64,000 nucleotides of DNA from Candidatus Eisenbergiella merdavium (lineage in GTDB: Bacteria; Bacillota; Clostridia; Lachnospirales; Lachnospiraceae): assembly GCA_019119595.1 (NCBI GenBank), contig DWWS01000066.1, forward strand, positions 1-64,000, written 5' to 3'. Below are positions 50,944 through 61,064 of this stretch, one piece after another (the stretch's first letter is position 1; each line of letters begins with the position of its first letter). The notes under the pieces were generated by a model. The model was not told the DNA's origin and did no database searches. It was given only the letters and a program-made list of their open reading frames with translations. The position numbers were made by a program, and so were the translations under genes.

Positions 50944-51945
50944 ATGGCAGGAAAACGGATTTTGCTATTGACAACGGGAGGCACCATCGCCTCCCGGATG
51001 ACGGATCACGGGCTGGTGCCCGCGCTTACGGCGGAGGATATCATGCAGGTGCTCCCTGATATGGAACGGCTGTGTACCCTGGAGGCCAGAAATCTCTTCC
51101 GTATCGACAGTACCAACATGACCTGTGACCATTGGAAGCGGATCGCGCGAGAGATCGAGACGCATTACTGGGAATACGACGGCTTCATCGTATGCCACGG
51201 GACGGATACCATGGCATACACGGCGGCGGCTCTGTCCTATATGATCCAGAATTCGCCCAAGCCCATCGTGCTCACCGGCTCCCAGCGCCCTTTGGAAATG
51301 GAAATATCCGACGCCCGCATGAACCTGCGCGACAGCATCCTCTATGTGCTGGATGATGCCTCCTGCGGGGTCAGCCTGGTGTTCGGCGGAAAGATCATCG
51401 CCGGGACACGGGCCAAAAAGACCAAGAGCATGAGCTATAACGCCTTTTCCAGCATCAATTATCCGGAGCTTGCCGTGATGCGGGACGAACATCTGGTGCG
51501 TTATATCGAGCCGAGAAGGATGGACGGCGGCCCGGTTTTTTACACAGAGCTGGATCCCAAGGTGTTTTTGTTAAAGCTCACGCCGGGAATCTCCCCGCTG
51601 ATCCTCAAGGAAATTTTTGCCCGCTACAACGGCATCATCGTGGAAAGCTTCGGTGTGGGCGGCATACCCGACAGCATCCTTCAGGAGTTTGAAACGATGA
51701 TGAAGGAATACGGAGCCGGAAAGATCGTGGTGATGACCACCCAGGTCACCTATGAGGGAAGCAATATCGGCGTCTATCAGGTGGGAAAGCGGGTGCAGGA
51801 GCAGTTCCGCCTTCTTGAGGCTTATGACATGAATCTGGAAGCGGTGTTCACGAAGCTGATGTGGATCCTGGGCTGCCGTCCGGAAAGCTATGAGCAGGTA
51901 CGCCAGATGTTCTACCGGACGATCAACTATGACGTTTTCTGCTGA
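50944..51945 (+). CDS. ansA: Type I L-asparaginase
   Basis: 333 residues. ILLLTTGGTIASRM has the first catalytic Thr, FIVCHGTDTMAYTAAAL the second (HGTDT), and VLTGSQRPLEMEISDARMNL the Lys/Asp support region. No signal peptide, so this is the cytoplasmic type I enzyme, which hydrolyses asparagine to aspartate and ammonia. Length is normal. The ribosome binding site comes from the tail of the tandem repeat (AGAAAGGAACGACAGGAAAA). Confidence 0.93.
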   Translation: MAGKRILLLTTGGTIASRMTDHGLVPALTAEDIMQVLPDMERLCTLEARNLFRIDSTNMTCDHWKRIAREIETHYWEYDGFIVCHGTDTMAYTAAALSYMIQNSPKPIVLTGSQRPLEMEISDARMNLRDSILYVLDDASCGVSLVFGGKIIAGTRAKKTKSMSYNAFSSINYPELAVMRDEHLVRYIEPRRMDGGPVFYTELDPKVFLLKLTPGISPLILKEIFARYNGIIVESFGVGGIPDSILQEFETMMKEYGAGKIVVMTTQVTYEGSNIGVYQVGKRVQEQFRLLEAYDMNLEAVFTKLMWILGCRPESYEQVRQMFYRTINYDVFC

Positions 51946-52139
51946 TCCCTTTTTCGTTTCCGCCCTTCCCGCTCTCTGTTCCGGAAAAATTTCTGTCAAA
52001 GAAAGCTTATGTGAATATTTTCCAGCCTGTTCTCATATACTTTTATACAGGAACAGGGACGGAGGACGGCATCAATGTGCCCTCATGTCCCAAAAAAAGG
52101 AAGAACAGGAGGCCGGTACGGCCTTCAGGCCCGTACCAC

Positions 52140-52162
52140 AGAACGGCTGTCGCCGTTCTTTC
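52140..52162 (+). terminator. Short hairpin after asparaginase gene
   Basis: AGAACGGC-TGTC-GCCGTTCT followed by TTTCG. The 51946-52139 stretch before it contains no supported gene. Confidence 0.6.
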
Positions 52163-52173
52163 GAGACTTGAAT

Positions 52174-52199
52174 GCCGCCGCAGGCGGCGGAACAGGAGG
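52174..52199 (+). promoter_or_regulatory. Hairpin directly before a ribosome binding site
   Basis: GCCGCC-GCA-GGCGGC (52174-52188), then GGAACAGGAGGA; third clear member of the GCCGCC family. Confidence 0.6.
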
Positions 52200-52206
52200 A
52201 CATGTT

Positions 52207-52452
52207 ATGCCAAGAGGCCGGAAAAAGCTGACGCTGGACGAGAAGATCCGTGAAACCCAGCAGTCCATCTATAACCTGGAAAACAGGACCCAGGAGCTGT
52301 ATGAGGAGCTGGAGGGGCTTTTGGAACAGAAAAAGCTGCAGGAGCTGGAAAAGCTTTCCGATGCGCTGAATGAAGCCGGCGTTTCCGTGGAGGAGGTGCT
52401 GGAGCACATCAGGACGCAGGAGACGGGAGCGGAAGCGGCGAATATCGCGTAG
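52207..52452 (+). CDS. Small coiled-coil protein
   Basis: 81 residues from MPRGRKKLTLDEKI (CAGGAGGACATGTT upstream). After a basic start, residues 10-50 are a continuous helix with heptad spacing (IRETQQSIYNLENRTQELYEELEGLLEQKKLQELEKL), then a short helical domain (LNEAGVSVEEVLEHIRTQ) like the tail of small nucleoid-type or FliJ-like proteins. The basic head plus coiled coil would suit DNA or RNA binding, but no family is recognised. Confidence 0.7.
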   Translation: MPRGRKKLTLDEKIRETQQSIYNLENRTQELYEELEGLLEQKKLQELEKLSDALNEAGVSVEEVLEHIRTQETGAEAANIA

Positions 52453-52540
52453 CTCAGGTTTTTACAGTACGGCTCCGCCTTTTTTCGGGTAAACTGAAAC
52501 TTTTACGAAATTACGATAAAAGAACGAAAAAGAAAAGGAA

Positions 52541-52569
52541 TTGCGTCTTATCCTAAAACCCTCTATAAT
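52541..52569 (+). promoter_or_regulatory. Promoter of the MATE transporter gene
   Basis: TTGCGT (52541-52546), 17-base spacer, TATAAT (52564-52569). Confidence 0.8.
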
Positions 52570-52647
52570 TAATTTAATATGGCTGCAAAAGCCGCCGGAG
52601 CCAGACAATAAAACGGGCGGCAGTAACAGGACAGGAGAGGGTTATAT

Positions 52648-54048
52648 ATGGAGGGACAAAAGAAAAAATTCCGTTTATCGGCGCTTTTTGCGCCCATCGA
52701 CATGACGGAGGGAAGACCGGGAAAAACCATAGTGACGTTTGCCATTCCCATGCTGATCGGCAACATCGCCCAGCAGCTTTATAATACGGTGGACAGCATC
52801 GTGGTGGGCAGATACGTGGGAGACAACGCCCTTGCGGCGGTTGGAAGCGCAGGGCCGATCCTGAACCTGCTCCTTGTGCTCTTCGTTGGCATTTCTGTGG
52901 GGGCGGGCATCATGGTTTCCCAGTATTTTGGTGCGAAGGAAAAGGAAGCCCTGGCCGGAGCCGTGGGCTGCAGCATCACGCTTACCGCTGTTGCATCCGT
53001 GCTCATTATGATCGTGGGGCCGTTTCTGGTCCGGCCTCTGCTCCGGCTTCTGAATACGCCGGACAGCATCATTGACTGGTGCGCTTCCTACCTGATCATT
53101 CTGTTTGTGGGAATCGCCGGAATGGCCTATTACAACATTCTGAGCGGTATCCTGAGAGGGCTGGGAGATTCTTTTTCCGCGCTTCTTTATCTGCTGGTAG
53201 CGACGGTACTGAACATTTTTCTGGATCTGCTTTTTGTTACCGCCTTTGACATGGGAGTGGCGGGTGTGTCCCTTGCGACCGCCATCGCGCAGGCGGTATC
53301 CGCCGTTCTATGCCTGATCAGACTGACGAGGATGAAGGATATTTTTGAGCTGAAGCTTTCTTCCCTCAAGCCGGAAAGGAAGCATGCATCGGATATCATC
53401 CGGCTTGGCCTTCCCTCCGGACTGACCCAGGCCATCTTTTCCATGGCCATGATCGTAGTGCAGTCGCTGACCAACAGCTTCGGAGAGATGCTGATCGCCG
53501 CGAATGTGATCATCATGCGAGTGGACGGCTTTGCAATGATGCCGAATTTCTCCTTTGGGACGGCGATGACCACCTATGCGGGCCAGAATGTGGGCGCGAA
53601 AAAATATGACCGCGTAAAAAGCGGAGCGAAGGAGGGCACGCTGATCGCCGTCGGCGTGTCTGCGCTGATCACCTGCGGGATCCTGCTGTTCGGCAGATAC
53701 CTGATGGAAATTTTTACGCAGACGGCGGAGCTGGTTTCCTTAAGCGTATACATGATGCGCATTCTCGCCGTCGGCTATATCGCCATGGCTGTGACCCAGA
53801 GCCTTTCCGGCGTCATGCGCGGGGCGGGAGATACCATGACGCCCATGTGGATCTCTCTGATCACGACCGTGGTTATCCGCGTTCCGCTCGCATATGGGAT
53901 CGCCTGGTTCACGAGAAGCGACCAGCTCCCCAACGGAAGGAGCGAATGCATTTTCATTTCCCTGCTTACCTCCTGGGTGCTTGGCGCGGTGATCACGTTC
54001 TTTGCTTACAGAAAGGGAACCTGGAAAAAGAAGGCCCTTGAAAACTGA
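52648..54048 (+). CDS. MATE-family multidrug/organic cation efflux transporter
   Basis: 466 residues, 12 predicted helices in two MatE halves. PGKTIVTFAIPMLIGNIAQQLYNTVDSIVVGRYVGDNALAAVG is the standard opening; the second half begins at DIIRLGLPSGLTQAIFSMAMIVVQSLTNSFG and contains FSFGTAMTTYAGQNVGAKKYDR. Such proteins export drugs or metabolites using a Na+ or H+ gradient. It has its own promoter and a strong terminator, so it is a single-gene unit. GGAGAGGG lies upstream of the start. Confidence 0.92.
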   Translation: MEGQKKKFRLSALFAPIDMTEGRPGKTIVTFAIPMLIGNIAQQLYNTVDSIVVGRYVGDNALAAVGSAGPILNLLLVLFVGISVGAGIMVSQYFGAKEKEALAGAVGCSITLTAVASVLIMIVGPFLVRPLLRLLNTPDSIIDWCASYLIILFVGIAGMAYYNILSGILRGLGDSFSALLYLLVATVLNIFLDLLFVTAFDMGVAGVSLATAIAQAVSAVLCLIRLTRMKDIFELKLSSLKPERKHASDIIRLGLPSGLTQAIFSMAMIVVQSLTNSFGEMLIAANVIIMRVDGFAMMPNFSFGTAMTTYAGQNVGAKKYDRVKSGAKEGTLIAVGVSALITCGILLFGRYLMEIFTQTAELVSLSVYMMRILAVGYIAMAVTQSLSGVMRGAGDTMTPMWISLITTVVIRVPLAYGIAWFTRSDQLPNGRSECIFISLLTSWVLGAVITFFAYRKGTWKKKALEN

Positions 54049-54070
54049 GGCGGTTTATCTGAAACGGCCG

Positions 54071-54110
54071 GAATAAAAAAAGAGACGCGCATGCGTCTCT
54101 TTTTTTATTC
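54071..54110. terminator. Bidirectional terminator
   Basis: GAATAAAAAAAGAGACGC and its exact complement flank a GCAT loop (18-bp arms), giving A-tract/T-tract symmetry that serves both convergent genes. Confidence 0.95.
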
Positions 54111-54111
54111 C

Positions 54112-55269
54112 CTATTCATCCTCTGCGTCGGAATCCGCAGGCTTCGGCGCCATGTAGTGGGAAGCGCCAACATACTCTGTTCCCACCTCCGCGCCGTCCT
54201 GGTAAGTGGTGAAATAGGTTTTGGCGGAAAGGCTTCCCGTTACCCTGGACCAGAGCTTAAAGCTGCGCCCATTCAGATCATGGTTCCAGACCAGGCAGTT
54301 CACGATCAGATTTTTCCCTTCCGTATAGGCCTGAAGAATGACGGGGGCGGAATAGTCGTTCCGGAAACGAAGGTCCTTTGTCCCCGCAGAGATGGCCGCA
54401 TCCAGTCCCAGAGGGAGATAATGGACGGGCATACTGTGGGGATGGCGCTCCAGAACCGTAAGCCCGGCATTCTTCACCGCATTGTAAACCGTTGAGGATA
54501 CCTGGCAGATGCCTCCGCCGATGGCTGGTACGGTCCTTCCGTTCAGATAGGCCCCGGCGGATTTATAGCCGTTTGCCGTGGTGCGCGGCTTTATGACCGT
54601 GCTGACGGAAACCTCCTGCCCGGGCATGATGAGTAAATTGTTCAGATGGCCGGATGCAACCTCAATGTTGTTGATCCGGTTAGAGGAGCTGGTGGAAAAG
54701 CTGGTGGTGCAGCTGCCCGCCAGAACGAAGTCCGGGCTGTAGGTCAGCGTTCCTTCCGTCACCACCGGGGTGAGATAGCCGTCCGTCAGCTCCAGCGTGA
54801 GCGTCTGCGGCTCTCCGGCGGCAAACTGCTGCTGGAGCGTCGTCAGGATCCACAGCTTTACGTTATCGTTCAGCTGATAATAGGTCTGACCGGAATTGTA
54901 GATATAGCTCCCCGTTCCGGTGTCAAATACAGGCGTGTCGCTGTTGAAAACCTGTCCCTTCAGCTGTTCGTTGATGGCGGAGAGAAACACGTCGATCACG
55001 GCGCTGTCGCCGATGATGCACTGCCTTTGGCCTCCGTCGTCGGAAAGAAAGACCGGATATCCGCCGAGAAGATTTAATCCCATTGCCCAGATCTGTCCCT
55101 GAAAGCTCAAGATGAGAGCCTGGTTCATCCATCCGGAGTCAATGTATCTGCCGTCGGAAACGGTAGTGGTGATCCCGCCGGCAGGCAGCGCCTGGGCGGC
55201 TGTCAGCGGCAGAGAGGAATGCAGCAAAAGGCATGCTGCAAGCACTGCCGAAGCAATCTTTATTTTCAT
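54112..55269 (-). CDS. VanW-family secreted protein
   Basis: 385 residues from MKIKIASAVLAACLLLHSSLPLTAAQA (GGAGGTAAAG upstream), a clear signal peptide. Residues ~30-160 form an N-terminal domain of the putative peptidoglycan-binding type; the VanW domain (~200-345) has NINNIEVASGHLNN-like, PGQEVSVSTVIKP, GAYLNGRTVPAIGGGICQVSSTVYNAVKNAGLTVLERHPHS (in parts) and RFRNDYSAPVILQAY. VanW occurs beside glycopeptide-resistance genes but its role is unknown; no van cluster is here. Likely located at the wall. Confidence 0.88.
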   Translation of the reverse strand: MKIKIASAVLAACLLLHSSLPLTAAQALPAGGITTTVSDGRYIDSGWMNQALILSFQGQIWAMGLNLLGGYPVFLSDDGGQRQCIIGDSAVIDVFLSAINEQLKGQVFNSDTPVFDTGTGSYIYNSGQTYYQLNDNVKLWILTTLQQQFAAGEPQTLTLELTDGYLTPVVTEGTLTYSPDFVLAGSCTTSFSTSSSNRINNIEVASGHLNNLLIMPGQEVSVSTVIKPRTTANGYKSAGAYLNGRTVPAIGGGICQVSSTVYNAVKNAGLTVLERHPHSMPVHYLPLGLDAAISAGTKDLRFRNDYSAPVILQAYTEGKNLIVNCLVWNHDLNGRSFKLWSRVTGSLSAKTYFTTYQDGAEVGTEYVGASHYMAPKPADSDAEDE

Positions 55270-55322
55270 CTTTACCTCCATTTCAAAGCATTTTATGTTG
55301 CTCCACCCCAGAATAACACAAA

Positions 55323-55374
55323 CCGCCGGTATTTCCAACCCCTATCGCAGACAGAGAAAAGGAAATACCGGCGG
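55323..55374. other. Perfect 14-bp inverted repeat between two minus-strand genes
   Basis: CCGCCGGTATTTCC and GGAAATACCGGCGG with a 24-base loop. It lies after the giant activase gene and before VanW on the minus strand, so it is a likely terminator or readthrough control, though the T-run is weak. Confidence 0.6.
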
Positions 55375-55428
55375 GAAAACGGATGCATATCAGGCAAAAG
55401 CGCCAGGGGAGCCTGCTTTTCGGAAGGA

Positions 55429-58400
55429 TCAGGCGGAGGTCAGCTCCTCCTTTGTCCCTTCGTTCCTCGCCGCCTCATCAAGCTCCTTTTTCAGATTCTT
55501 CTGCGCGGTGGAAAGCATCAGCTTGATGCGGTTCAGCTGGTTTACCTCGCTGGCGCCGGGATCGTAGTCGATGGCCACCACGTTGGATTTCGGATAGCGC
55601 CTGCGCAGCTCCTTGATCACGCCCTTGCCTACCACATGGTTCGGCAGGCAGCCGAAGGGCTGGGTGCAGACGATGTTGTTGGTTCCGCTCTTGATCAGCT
55701 CCACCATCTCTCCGGTGAGGAACCACCCTTCGCCGGTCTGATTTCCGATGGAAACGATGGGCTCTGCGTAACCAGCGATGGTCTCGATCCTTGTGGGCGC
55801 ATGGAAGTGCCTGGATTTCTCAAAGGCTTTGGTGGCCGCGGAACGCATCCATTCCATGGCGCGGATGCCCGCCTTGGCGACGAAGGCTGTTTTTTTGCTG
55901 GTTCCGAAGTGCTCCGACTTATAAAGCTGGTTGTAGAAGCAGTAGAACATGAAATCCAGAAGATCCGGAACCACTGCCTCCGCGCCCTCCGCTTCCAGAA
56001 GCTCCACCAGATGGTTGTTGGCTGCGGGAGCGAATTTCACCAGAATCTCGCCCACGATGCCTACACGGGGCTTGGGCGTGTCGGAGATCGGGATGCTGTC
56101 AAAGTCCTCTATGATCTGCCGGCACATCCGGAAGAAAGCGGGAATTCCGGGCCGTCTGGAAACCAGAAAAGCCCTGCATTTTTCAACCCATTTCCGGTGG
56201 CAGGCGTTGACGCTTCCAGGTGTCAGCTCGTAGGGCCGCATCCGGTAAACGCAGCGCATGAAGATATCGCCGAACACCGCGCCGTATACCGCGCGCATCA
56301 GGATGTTCGCATCCAGCTTGAAGCCGGGATTGCTTTCGATGCCCGCCATGTTGATGGAGATGACGGGAACCTGCTCCATACCGGCCTTTTCCAGGGCGCG
56401 GCGGATGAAGCCCACATAGTTGGTGGCGCGGCAGCCGCCTCCGGTCTGCGTCATGACCACGGCGACCTTGTTCAGATCATATTTCCCGGAATGAAGGGCG
56501 TCCATGATCTGCCCCACCACGATCAGAGAGGGGTAGCAGGCGTCGTTGTTCACGTATTTTAAGCCCATGTCCACCGCACGGCGGTTGTCGTTGCCCATGA
56601 CCTCCACGCGGTAGCCGCAGGCGTTGAAGGCGGCCTCAAGCAGCTCAAAATGAATGGGAGACATCTGCGGGCAGAGGATGGTATATTCCTTCCGCATCTC
56701 CTCCGTGAAGATCACCCGGTTCATTTTGGTGGAACGGATCTTACGCTTTTCCTGCTTCTTTTCCTTTTCCCGGATGGCGGCGAGCAGGGAGCGGATCCGG
56801 ATCCTGGCCGCCCCGAGGTTGTTTACCTCGTCGATCTTCAGGCAGGTATAGATCTTATCCGAGCCGGAGAGGATATCGTTCACCTGATCCGTGGTCACGG
56901 CGTCCAGGCCGCAGCCGAAAGAATTGAGCTGGATCAGGTTCAGATCCTCTCTGGTACGCACGAAGGCCGCCGCCGCATAAAGCCTGGAATGGTACATCCA
57001 CTGGTCGGATACGATGAGCGGACGATCCACGATTCCCAGATGGGATACGGAGTCCTCGGTGAGCACGGCGAGGCCGTAGGAGGTGATCAGCTCGGGGATA
57101 CCGTGGTTGATCTCCGGGTCAAGATGATAGGGGCGGCCTGCGAGCACGATGCCCTGCTTATGGTTTTCCTCCAGCCATTTCAGGACCTCCTCGCCCCTGC
57201 GCCTCGTATCCTCGCGGGCGGCCTCCATTTCCTTCCATCCCTCCGCGGCAGCCCTGCGGACCTCCTCCGCCGGAAGCTCCTTAAATTCTCTGATCAGAGC
57301 GTCCGTGGCGATCTCCAGGCTGGTGAAGGCCATGAAGGGGTTGCGCAGCACCGCTTCGCCGCGGCCGATCTCCTCCACGTTGTTCTTGATGTTTTCCGAA
57401 TAGGAGGTGACGATGGGGCAGTTGTAGTGATTGTTCGCGCCCTCCGTCTCATTCCTCTCGTAGAACAGAGCGGGGTAAAAAATGAAATCCACCCCCTGTT
57501 TGATGAGCCAGGCCACATGTCCGTGGGCCAGCTTGGCGGGATAGCATTCCGATTCGCTGGGAATGGATTCGATGCCAAGCTCGTAGATGGCATGGGTGGA
57601 GCTGGGAGAGAGCACCACCTGATAGCCAAGCCGGGTGAAAAACGTATACCAGAACGGATAATTCTCATACATGTTCAGCACCCTGGGGATGCCCACCCGG
57701 CCCCGGTACGCCTTATCCGCGGAAAGCGGCTCATAGGAGAACAGCCGTTTCAGCTTATATTCAAACAGGTTCGGCACCTGGCTGGGATTCTTCGGCTTTC
57801 CAAGGCCTCTCTCACAGCGGTTTCCGGAGATGTACTGACGGCCGCCGGAAAAGCGGTTGATGGTCAGACGGCAGTTGTTGGTGCAGCCCTTGCACTTCGC
57901 CATGCTGGTTTCAAATTCCAGAGCGTTGATCTGGTCGATGGTCAGCATGGTGGTCTGATAGCCGGTGGTATAGTTGTCCCGCGCGATCAGCGCCGCACCG
58001 AAGGCCCCCATGATGCCCGCGATATCCGGACGAATTGCCTCGCAGCCCGCGATCTTTTCAAAGCTTCTGAGCACCGCGTCGTTGTAGAAGGTTCCGCCCT
58101 GCACCACGATCTGATTGCCAAGCTCGGAGGCGTCGGAAACCTTGATTACCTTAAAGAGCGCGTTTTTGATGACGGAGTAGGCAAGGCCCGCGGAGATGTC
58201 GGAAACCTCCGCCCCCTCCTTCTGCGCCTGCTTTACCTTGGAATTCATGAAAACGGTGCAGCGGGTTCCCAGATCGATGGGATGCTTTGCAAAAAGGGCG
58301 GCCTGTGCGAAATCCTGCACGCTGTAATTCAGGGATTTGGCAAAGGTTTCAATGAAGGAGCCGCAGCCGGAGGAGCAGGCCTCGTTCAGCTGCACGCTGT

Positions 58401-59736
58401 CCACGGTGCCGTTCTTGATCTTGATGCACTTCATGTCCTGTCCGCCGATGTCCAGGATGCAGTCCACCTTCGGATCGAAAAAGGCGGCGGCATGATAGTG
58501 GGCCACCGTTTCCACCTCGCCGTCGTCAAGCAGGAAGGCCGCCTTCATCAGCGCCTCGCCGTAGCCGGTGGAGCAGGAGCGCACGATCCGCACGCCTCTG
58601 GGAAGCTGGGCATAAATGTCCTGGATCGCACCGATGGCGGTCTTTAAGGGGCTTCCGTTATTATTGCTGTAAAAAGAGTACAGAAGGGAGCCGTCCTCGC
58701 CTACCAGGGCCACCTTGGTGGTGGTGCTTCCCGCGTCGATTCCAAGGAAGCAGTTCCCCGCATAATCCTCCAGGGAGGCGGTCTTCACACAGTGGCTGTC
58801 ATGCCGGCTTCTGAATTCCTCATAGTCCTCTTCCGAAGCGAACAGAGGCTCCATCCGCTCCACCTCAAACTCCATTTTGATGCCGCCGGAGAGCTTTTCG
58901 GTCATGTCCTTCATGGAAATGGCCACGTTCTCCTTCGCGTTCATGGCGGAGCCGATGGCAGCGAACAGATGGGAATTAGCCAGCTCGATGGTATGCTCCT
59001 CATCCAGCTTCAGCGTGCGGATGAACGCTTTTTTCAGCTCGGAGAGGAAATGGAGCGGGCCTCCCAGAAAAGCCACATGGCCGCGGATCGGTTTTCCGCA
59101 GGCAAGGCCGCTGATGGTTTGATTGACCACCGCCTGGAAAATGGAGGCTGCCAGATCCTCCTTGGTCGCCCCGTCGTTGATCAGGGGCTGGATATCCGAT
59201 TTGGCGAACACACCGCAGCGGGCGGCGATGGTATAGAGCGACCGGTAATCCTTCGCGTATTCGTTCAGCCCGGCAGCGTCGGTCTGAAGCAGGGAGGCCA
59301 TCTGGTCGATGAAGGAGCCGGTTCCTCCGGCGCAGATGCCGTTCATGCGCTGCTCCACGTTTCCGTTTTCAAAATAAATGATCTTCGCGTCCTCGCCGCC
59401 AAGCTCGATAGCCACGTCCGTTTTGGGCGCAAGCTCCTGCAGGGCGGTGGAAACGGAAATCACCTCCTGCACGAAGGGAACTCCCAGGTGATTGGCCAGA
59501 GTCAGGCCGCCGGAGCCGGTGATCATGGGATGCAGGATCAGGTCGCCGAGCTGCTTCCGGCTTTCTTGAAGAAGCTCTGTCAGGGTTTCCTGTATATTTG
59601 CAAAATGCCTTTTATAATCGGAAAAAAGGATTCGATGCGATTCATCCAGGATGGCGACCTTTACCGTGGTGGAGCCGATGTCGATCCCAAGACTGTAAAA
59701 CGTTCCGCCTTCAAGGGAAGAATTTGTATTGCCCAT
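55429..59736 (-). CDS. Giant 2-hydroxyacyl-CoA dehydratase activase-like protein
   Basis: 1435 residues from [11 protein letters not shown] (AAAGGAAAT upstream). Two BadF/BcrA-type ATPase domains: one from ~12 ([32 protein letters not shown]), one from ~327 ([39 protein letters not shown]). Each has a Cys-rich cluster loop ([25 protein letters not shown]). A cysteine motif [10 protein letters not shown] follows near 612, then a DUF2229-type domain ([17 protein letters not shown]) and a C-terminal domain like the HgdB/C dehydratase subunits ([23 protein letters not shown]). Fused forms are common in Clostridia; ATP-driven electron transfer to an Fe-S protein is the general role. Substrate unknown. 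Confidence 0.9.
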   Translation of the reverse strand: MGNTNSSLEGGTFYSLGIDIGSTTVKVAILDESHRILFSDYKRHFANIQETLTELLQESRKQLGDLILHPMITGSGGLTLANHLGVPFVQEVISVSTALQELAPKTDVAIELGGEDAKIIYFENGNVEQRMNGICAGGTGSFIDQMASLLQTDAAGLNEYAKDYRSLYTIAARCGVFAKSDIQPLINDGATKEDLAASIFQAVVNQTISGLACGKPIRGHVAFLGGPLHFLSELKKAFIRTLKLDEEHTIELANSHLFAAIGSAMNAKENVAISMKDMTEKLSGGIKMEFEVERMEPLFASEEDYEEFRSRHDSHCVKTASLEDYAGNCFLGIDAGSTTTKVALVGEDGSLLYSFYSNNNGSPLKTAIGAIQDIYAQLPRGVRIVRSCSTGYGEALMKAAFLLDDGEVETVAHYHAAAFFDPKVDCILDIGGQDMKCIKIKNGTVDSVQLNEACSSGCGSFIETFAKSLNYSVQDFAQAALFAKHPIDLGTRCTVFMNSKVKQAQKEGAEVSDISAGLAYSVIKNALFKVIKVSDASELGNQIVVQGGTFYNDAVLRSFEKIAGCEAIRPDIAGIMGAFGAALIARDNYTTGYQTTMLTIDQINALEFETSMAKCKGCTNNCRLTINRFSGGRQYISGNRCERGLGKPKNPSQVPNLFEYKLKRLFSYEPLSADKAYRGRVGIPRVLNMYENYPFWYTFFTRLGYQVVLSPSSTHAIYELGIESIPSESECYPAKLAHGHVAWLIKQGVDFIFYPALFYERNETEGANNHYNCPIVTSYSENIKNNVEEIGRGEAVLRNPFMAFTSLEIATDALIREFKELPAEEVRRAAAEGWKEMEAAREDTRRRGEEVLKWLEENHKQGIVLAGRPYHLDPEINHGIPELITSYGLAVLTEDSVSHLGIVDRPLIVSDQWMYHSRLYAAAAFVRTREDLNLIQLNSFGCGLDAVTTDQVNDILSGSDKIYTCLKIDEVNNLGAARIRIRSLLAAIREKEKKQEKRKIRSTKMNRVIFTEEMRKEYTILCPQMSPIHFELLEAAFNACGYRVEVMGNDNRRAVDMGLKYVNNDACYPSLIVVGQIMDALHSGKYDLNKVAVVMTQTGGGCRATNYVGFIRRALEKAGMEQVPVISINMAGIESNPGFKLDANILMRAVYGAVFGDIFMRCVYRMRPYELTPGSVNACHRKWVEKCRAFLVSRRPGIPAFFRMCRQIIEDFDSIPISDTPKPRVGIVGEILVKFAPAANNHLVELLEAEGAEAVVPDLLDFMFYCFYNQLYKSEHFGTSKKTAFVAKAGIRAMEWMRSAATKAFEKSRHFHAPTRIETIAGYAEPIVSIGNQTGEGWFLTGEMVELIKSGTNNIVCTQPFGCLPNHVVGKGVIKELRRRYPKSNVVAIDYDPGASEVNQLNRIKLMLSTAQKNLKKELDEAARNEGTKEELTSA

Positions 59737-59790
59737 ATTTCCTTTATCTTCCTTTCTTCTTAATAAAATGTGTTTTCGACTAACTGTTAC

Positions 59791-59819
59791 ATTATACGAC
59801 ACAGTTTTCGGAAAAGCAA
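59791..59819 (-). promoter_or_regulatory. Promoter of the activase gene
   Basis: On the minus strand: TTGCTT (59814-59819), 17-base spacer, TATAAT (59791-59796). Confidence 0.8.
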
Positions 59820-60064
59820 CCAAGGAACCGCTAAAATTCCTTCCCTCCTTTGTGAGAAGGGTTGTGCAAAAAATGCGTAAAGCATGAAAAAAGCCGCCCG
59901 GGAAGCAGAATCCTGAGCCTCTGTACGCCGCATTTTTGCTTTCTAAAGGAAAAAATATTAAGTTTTTATAACTTTTCTTAAATCAGTAAAGCGTCCGTTT
60001 ACTTTTGGGCGCCATGATGATAGAATGTCTAATGAATAACGCGCAGGACAAAGGAGTTAGTACA
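59820..60064. promoter_or_regulatory. Divergent intergenic region with + strand promoter
   Basis: TTTACT (59998-60003), 17-base spacer, TAGAAT (60021-60026), for the rhomboid-like gene. The rest of the region is AT-rich without a supported gene. Confidence 0.65.
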
Positions 60065-60973
60065 ATGGCAGGAAACGGTTTTTCCAATAAATTTGAAAGG
60101 AAGTTCGGCAGATACGCGATTCCGAATCTTTCCCTTTACCTGGTGATCTGCTATGCGGTAGGATACCTGATCTATATCATCAATCCGTCGTTTTTAGGCT
60201 ATCTTACCCTGGATCCCTTTGAAATCTTTACCCACGGACAGATCTGGCGGCTCGTCACCTGGGTCATCATTCCGCCGGATACCTCCAATATTTTTTTCGT
60301 TCTGATCACGCTGGTGTTTTATTATTCCATCGGGACGCAGCTGGAACGGGTCTGGGGAACCTACCGATATAATGTGTATCTGTTTTCCGGCATGCTGTTC
60401 ACCATTCTTGGCAGCATCATTCTGTTTCTGTACTGCCTGATCTCAGGAGCGGCGGCGATTCCGATCGGAACGGAATCGGTCTACGTGCTGAGCAGCGGTA
60501 CGGCGGTGTATTTCGGCGCCTTTTCCACTTACTACATCAATATGTCGATCTTTCTCGCATATGCGGCGACTTTCCCGGATATGCAGGTTCTCCTTATGTT
60601 CGTCATCCCGATCAAGGTTAAGTGGCTGGGGATCATCTACGCGGCGCTTCTTGTTTTCTCCGCCTTTTCCGGCGGGGTTGTGACCTGGGTGGTGATCGGT
60701 TCCTCCCTGCTGAATTTTGTGGTTTTCTTCCTCACGAGCAGGAACCGCATCCACATGTCGCCCCAGCAGATGAGGAGACGGCATGAATTCAAGCGTCAGA
60801 CGCGCGCCTCGAACCGGGTTACCAAGCATAAATGCGCAATCTGCGGCCGCACGGAGGAGGACGATCCCACGCTGGAATTCCGTTTTTGCTCCAAGTGCTA
60901 CGGAAACTATGAATACTGTCAGCATCATTTGTATACCCATGTGCACATCAAACCGCCGCATGAGGTGAAATGA
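60065..60973 (+). CDS. Rhomboid-like membrane protein with C-terminal zinc ribbon, probably proteolytically inactive
   Basis: 302 residues from MAGNGFSNKF (AAGGAGTTAGTACA upstream). Six or so hydrophobic segments; FTHGQIWRLVTWVIIPP, GTQLERVWGTYRYNVYLFSG and AYAATFPDMQVLLMFVIPIKVKWLGIIYAAL follow the rhomboid/derlin pattern. The GxSG serine motif is not found at the expected place before the FPD segment (tyrosines occupy it), so cleavage is unlikely. The tail carries CAICGR, FCSKCYG and CQHH, a zinc-binding ribbon facing the cytoplasm. It may be a membrane chaperone or adaptor. Confidence 0.78.
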   Translation: MAGNGFSNKFERKFGRYAIPNLSLYLVICYAVGYLIYIINPSFLGYLTLDPFEIFTHGQIWRLVTWVIIPPDTSNIFFVLITLVFYYSIGTQLERVWGTYRYNVYLFSGMLFTILGSIILFLYCLISGAAAIPIGTESVYVLSSGTAVYFGAFSTYYINMSIFLAYAATFPDMQVLLMFVIPIKVKWLGIIYAALLVFSAFSGGVVTWVVIGSSLLNFVVFFLTSRNRIHMSPQQMRRRHEFKRQTRASNRVTKHKCAICGRTEEDDPTLEFRFCSKCYGNYEYCQHHLYTHVHIKPPHEVK

Positions 60974-61064
60974 GATGCGAGAAAGGGCCGGTCGGAAAGG
61001 GGGAACGATATCGCTTCCCCTTTCCGGGGCACATACGCGCCAGGATGCGCAGAAATGAGGAAAC

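Noticed and set aside
56650-58647. 665-codon open frame on the + strand
   Set aside because: It is antisense to the activase gene, whose motifs are unmistakable. GC-rich codon bias opens the opposite frame; no ribosome binding site or family match.
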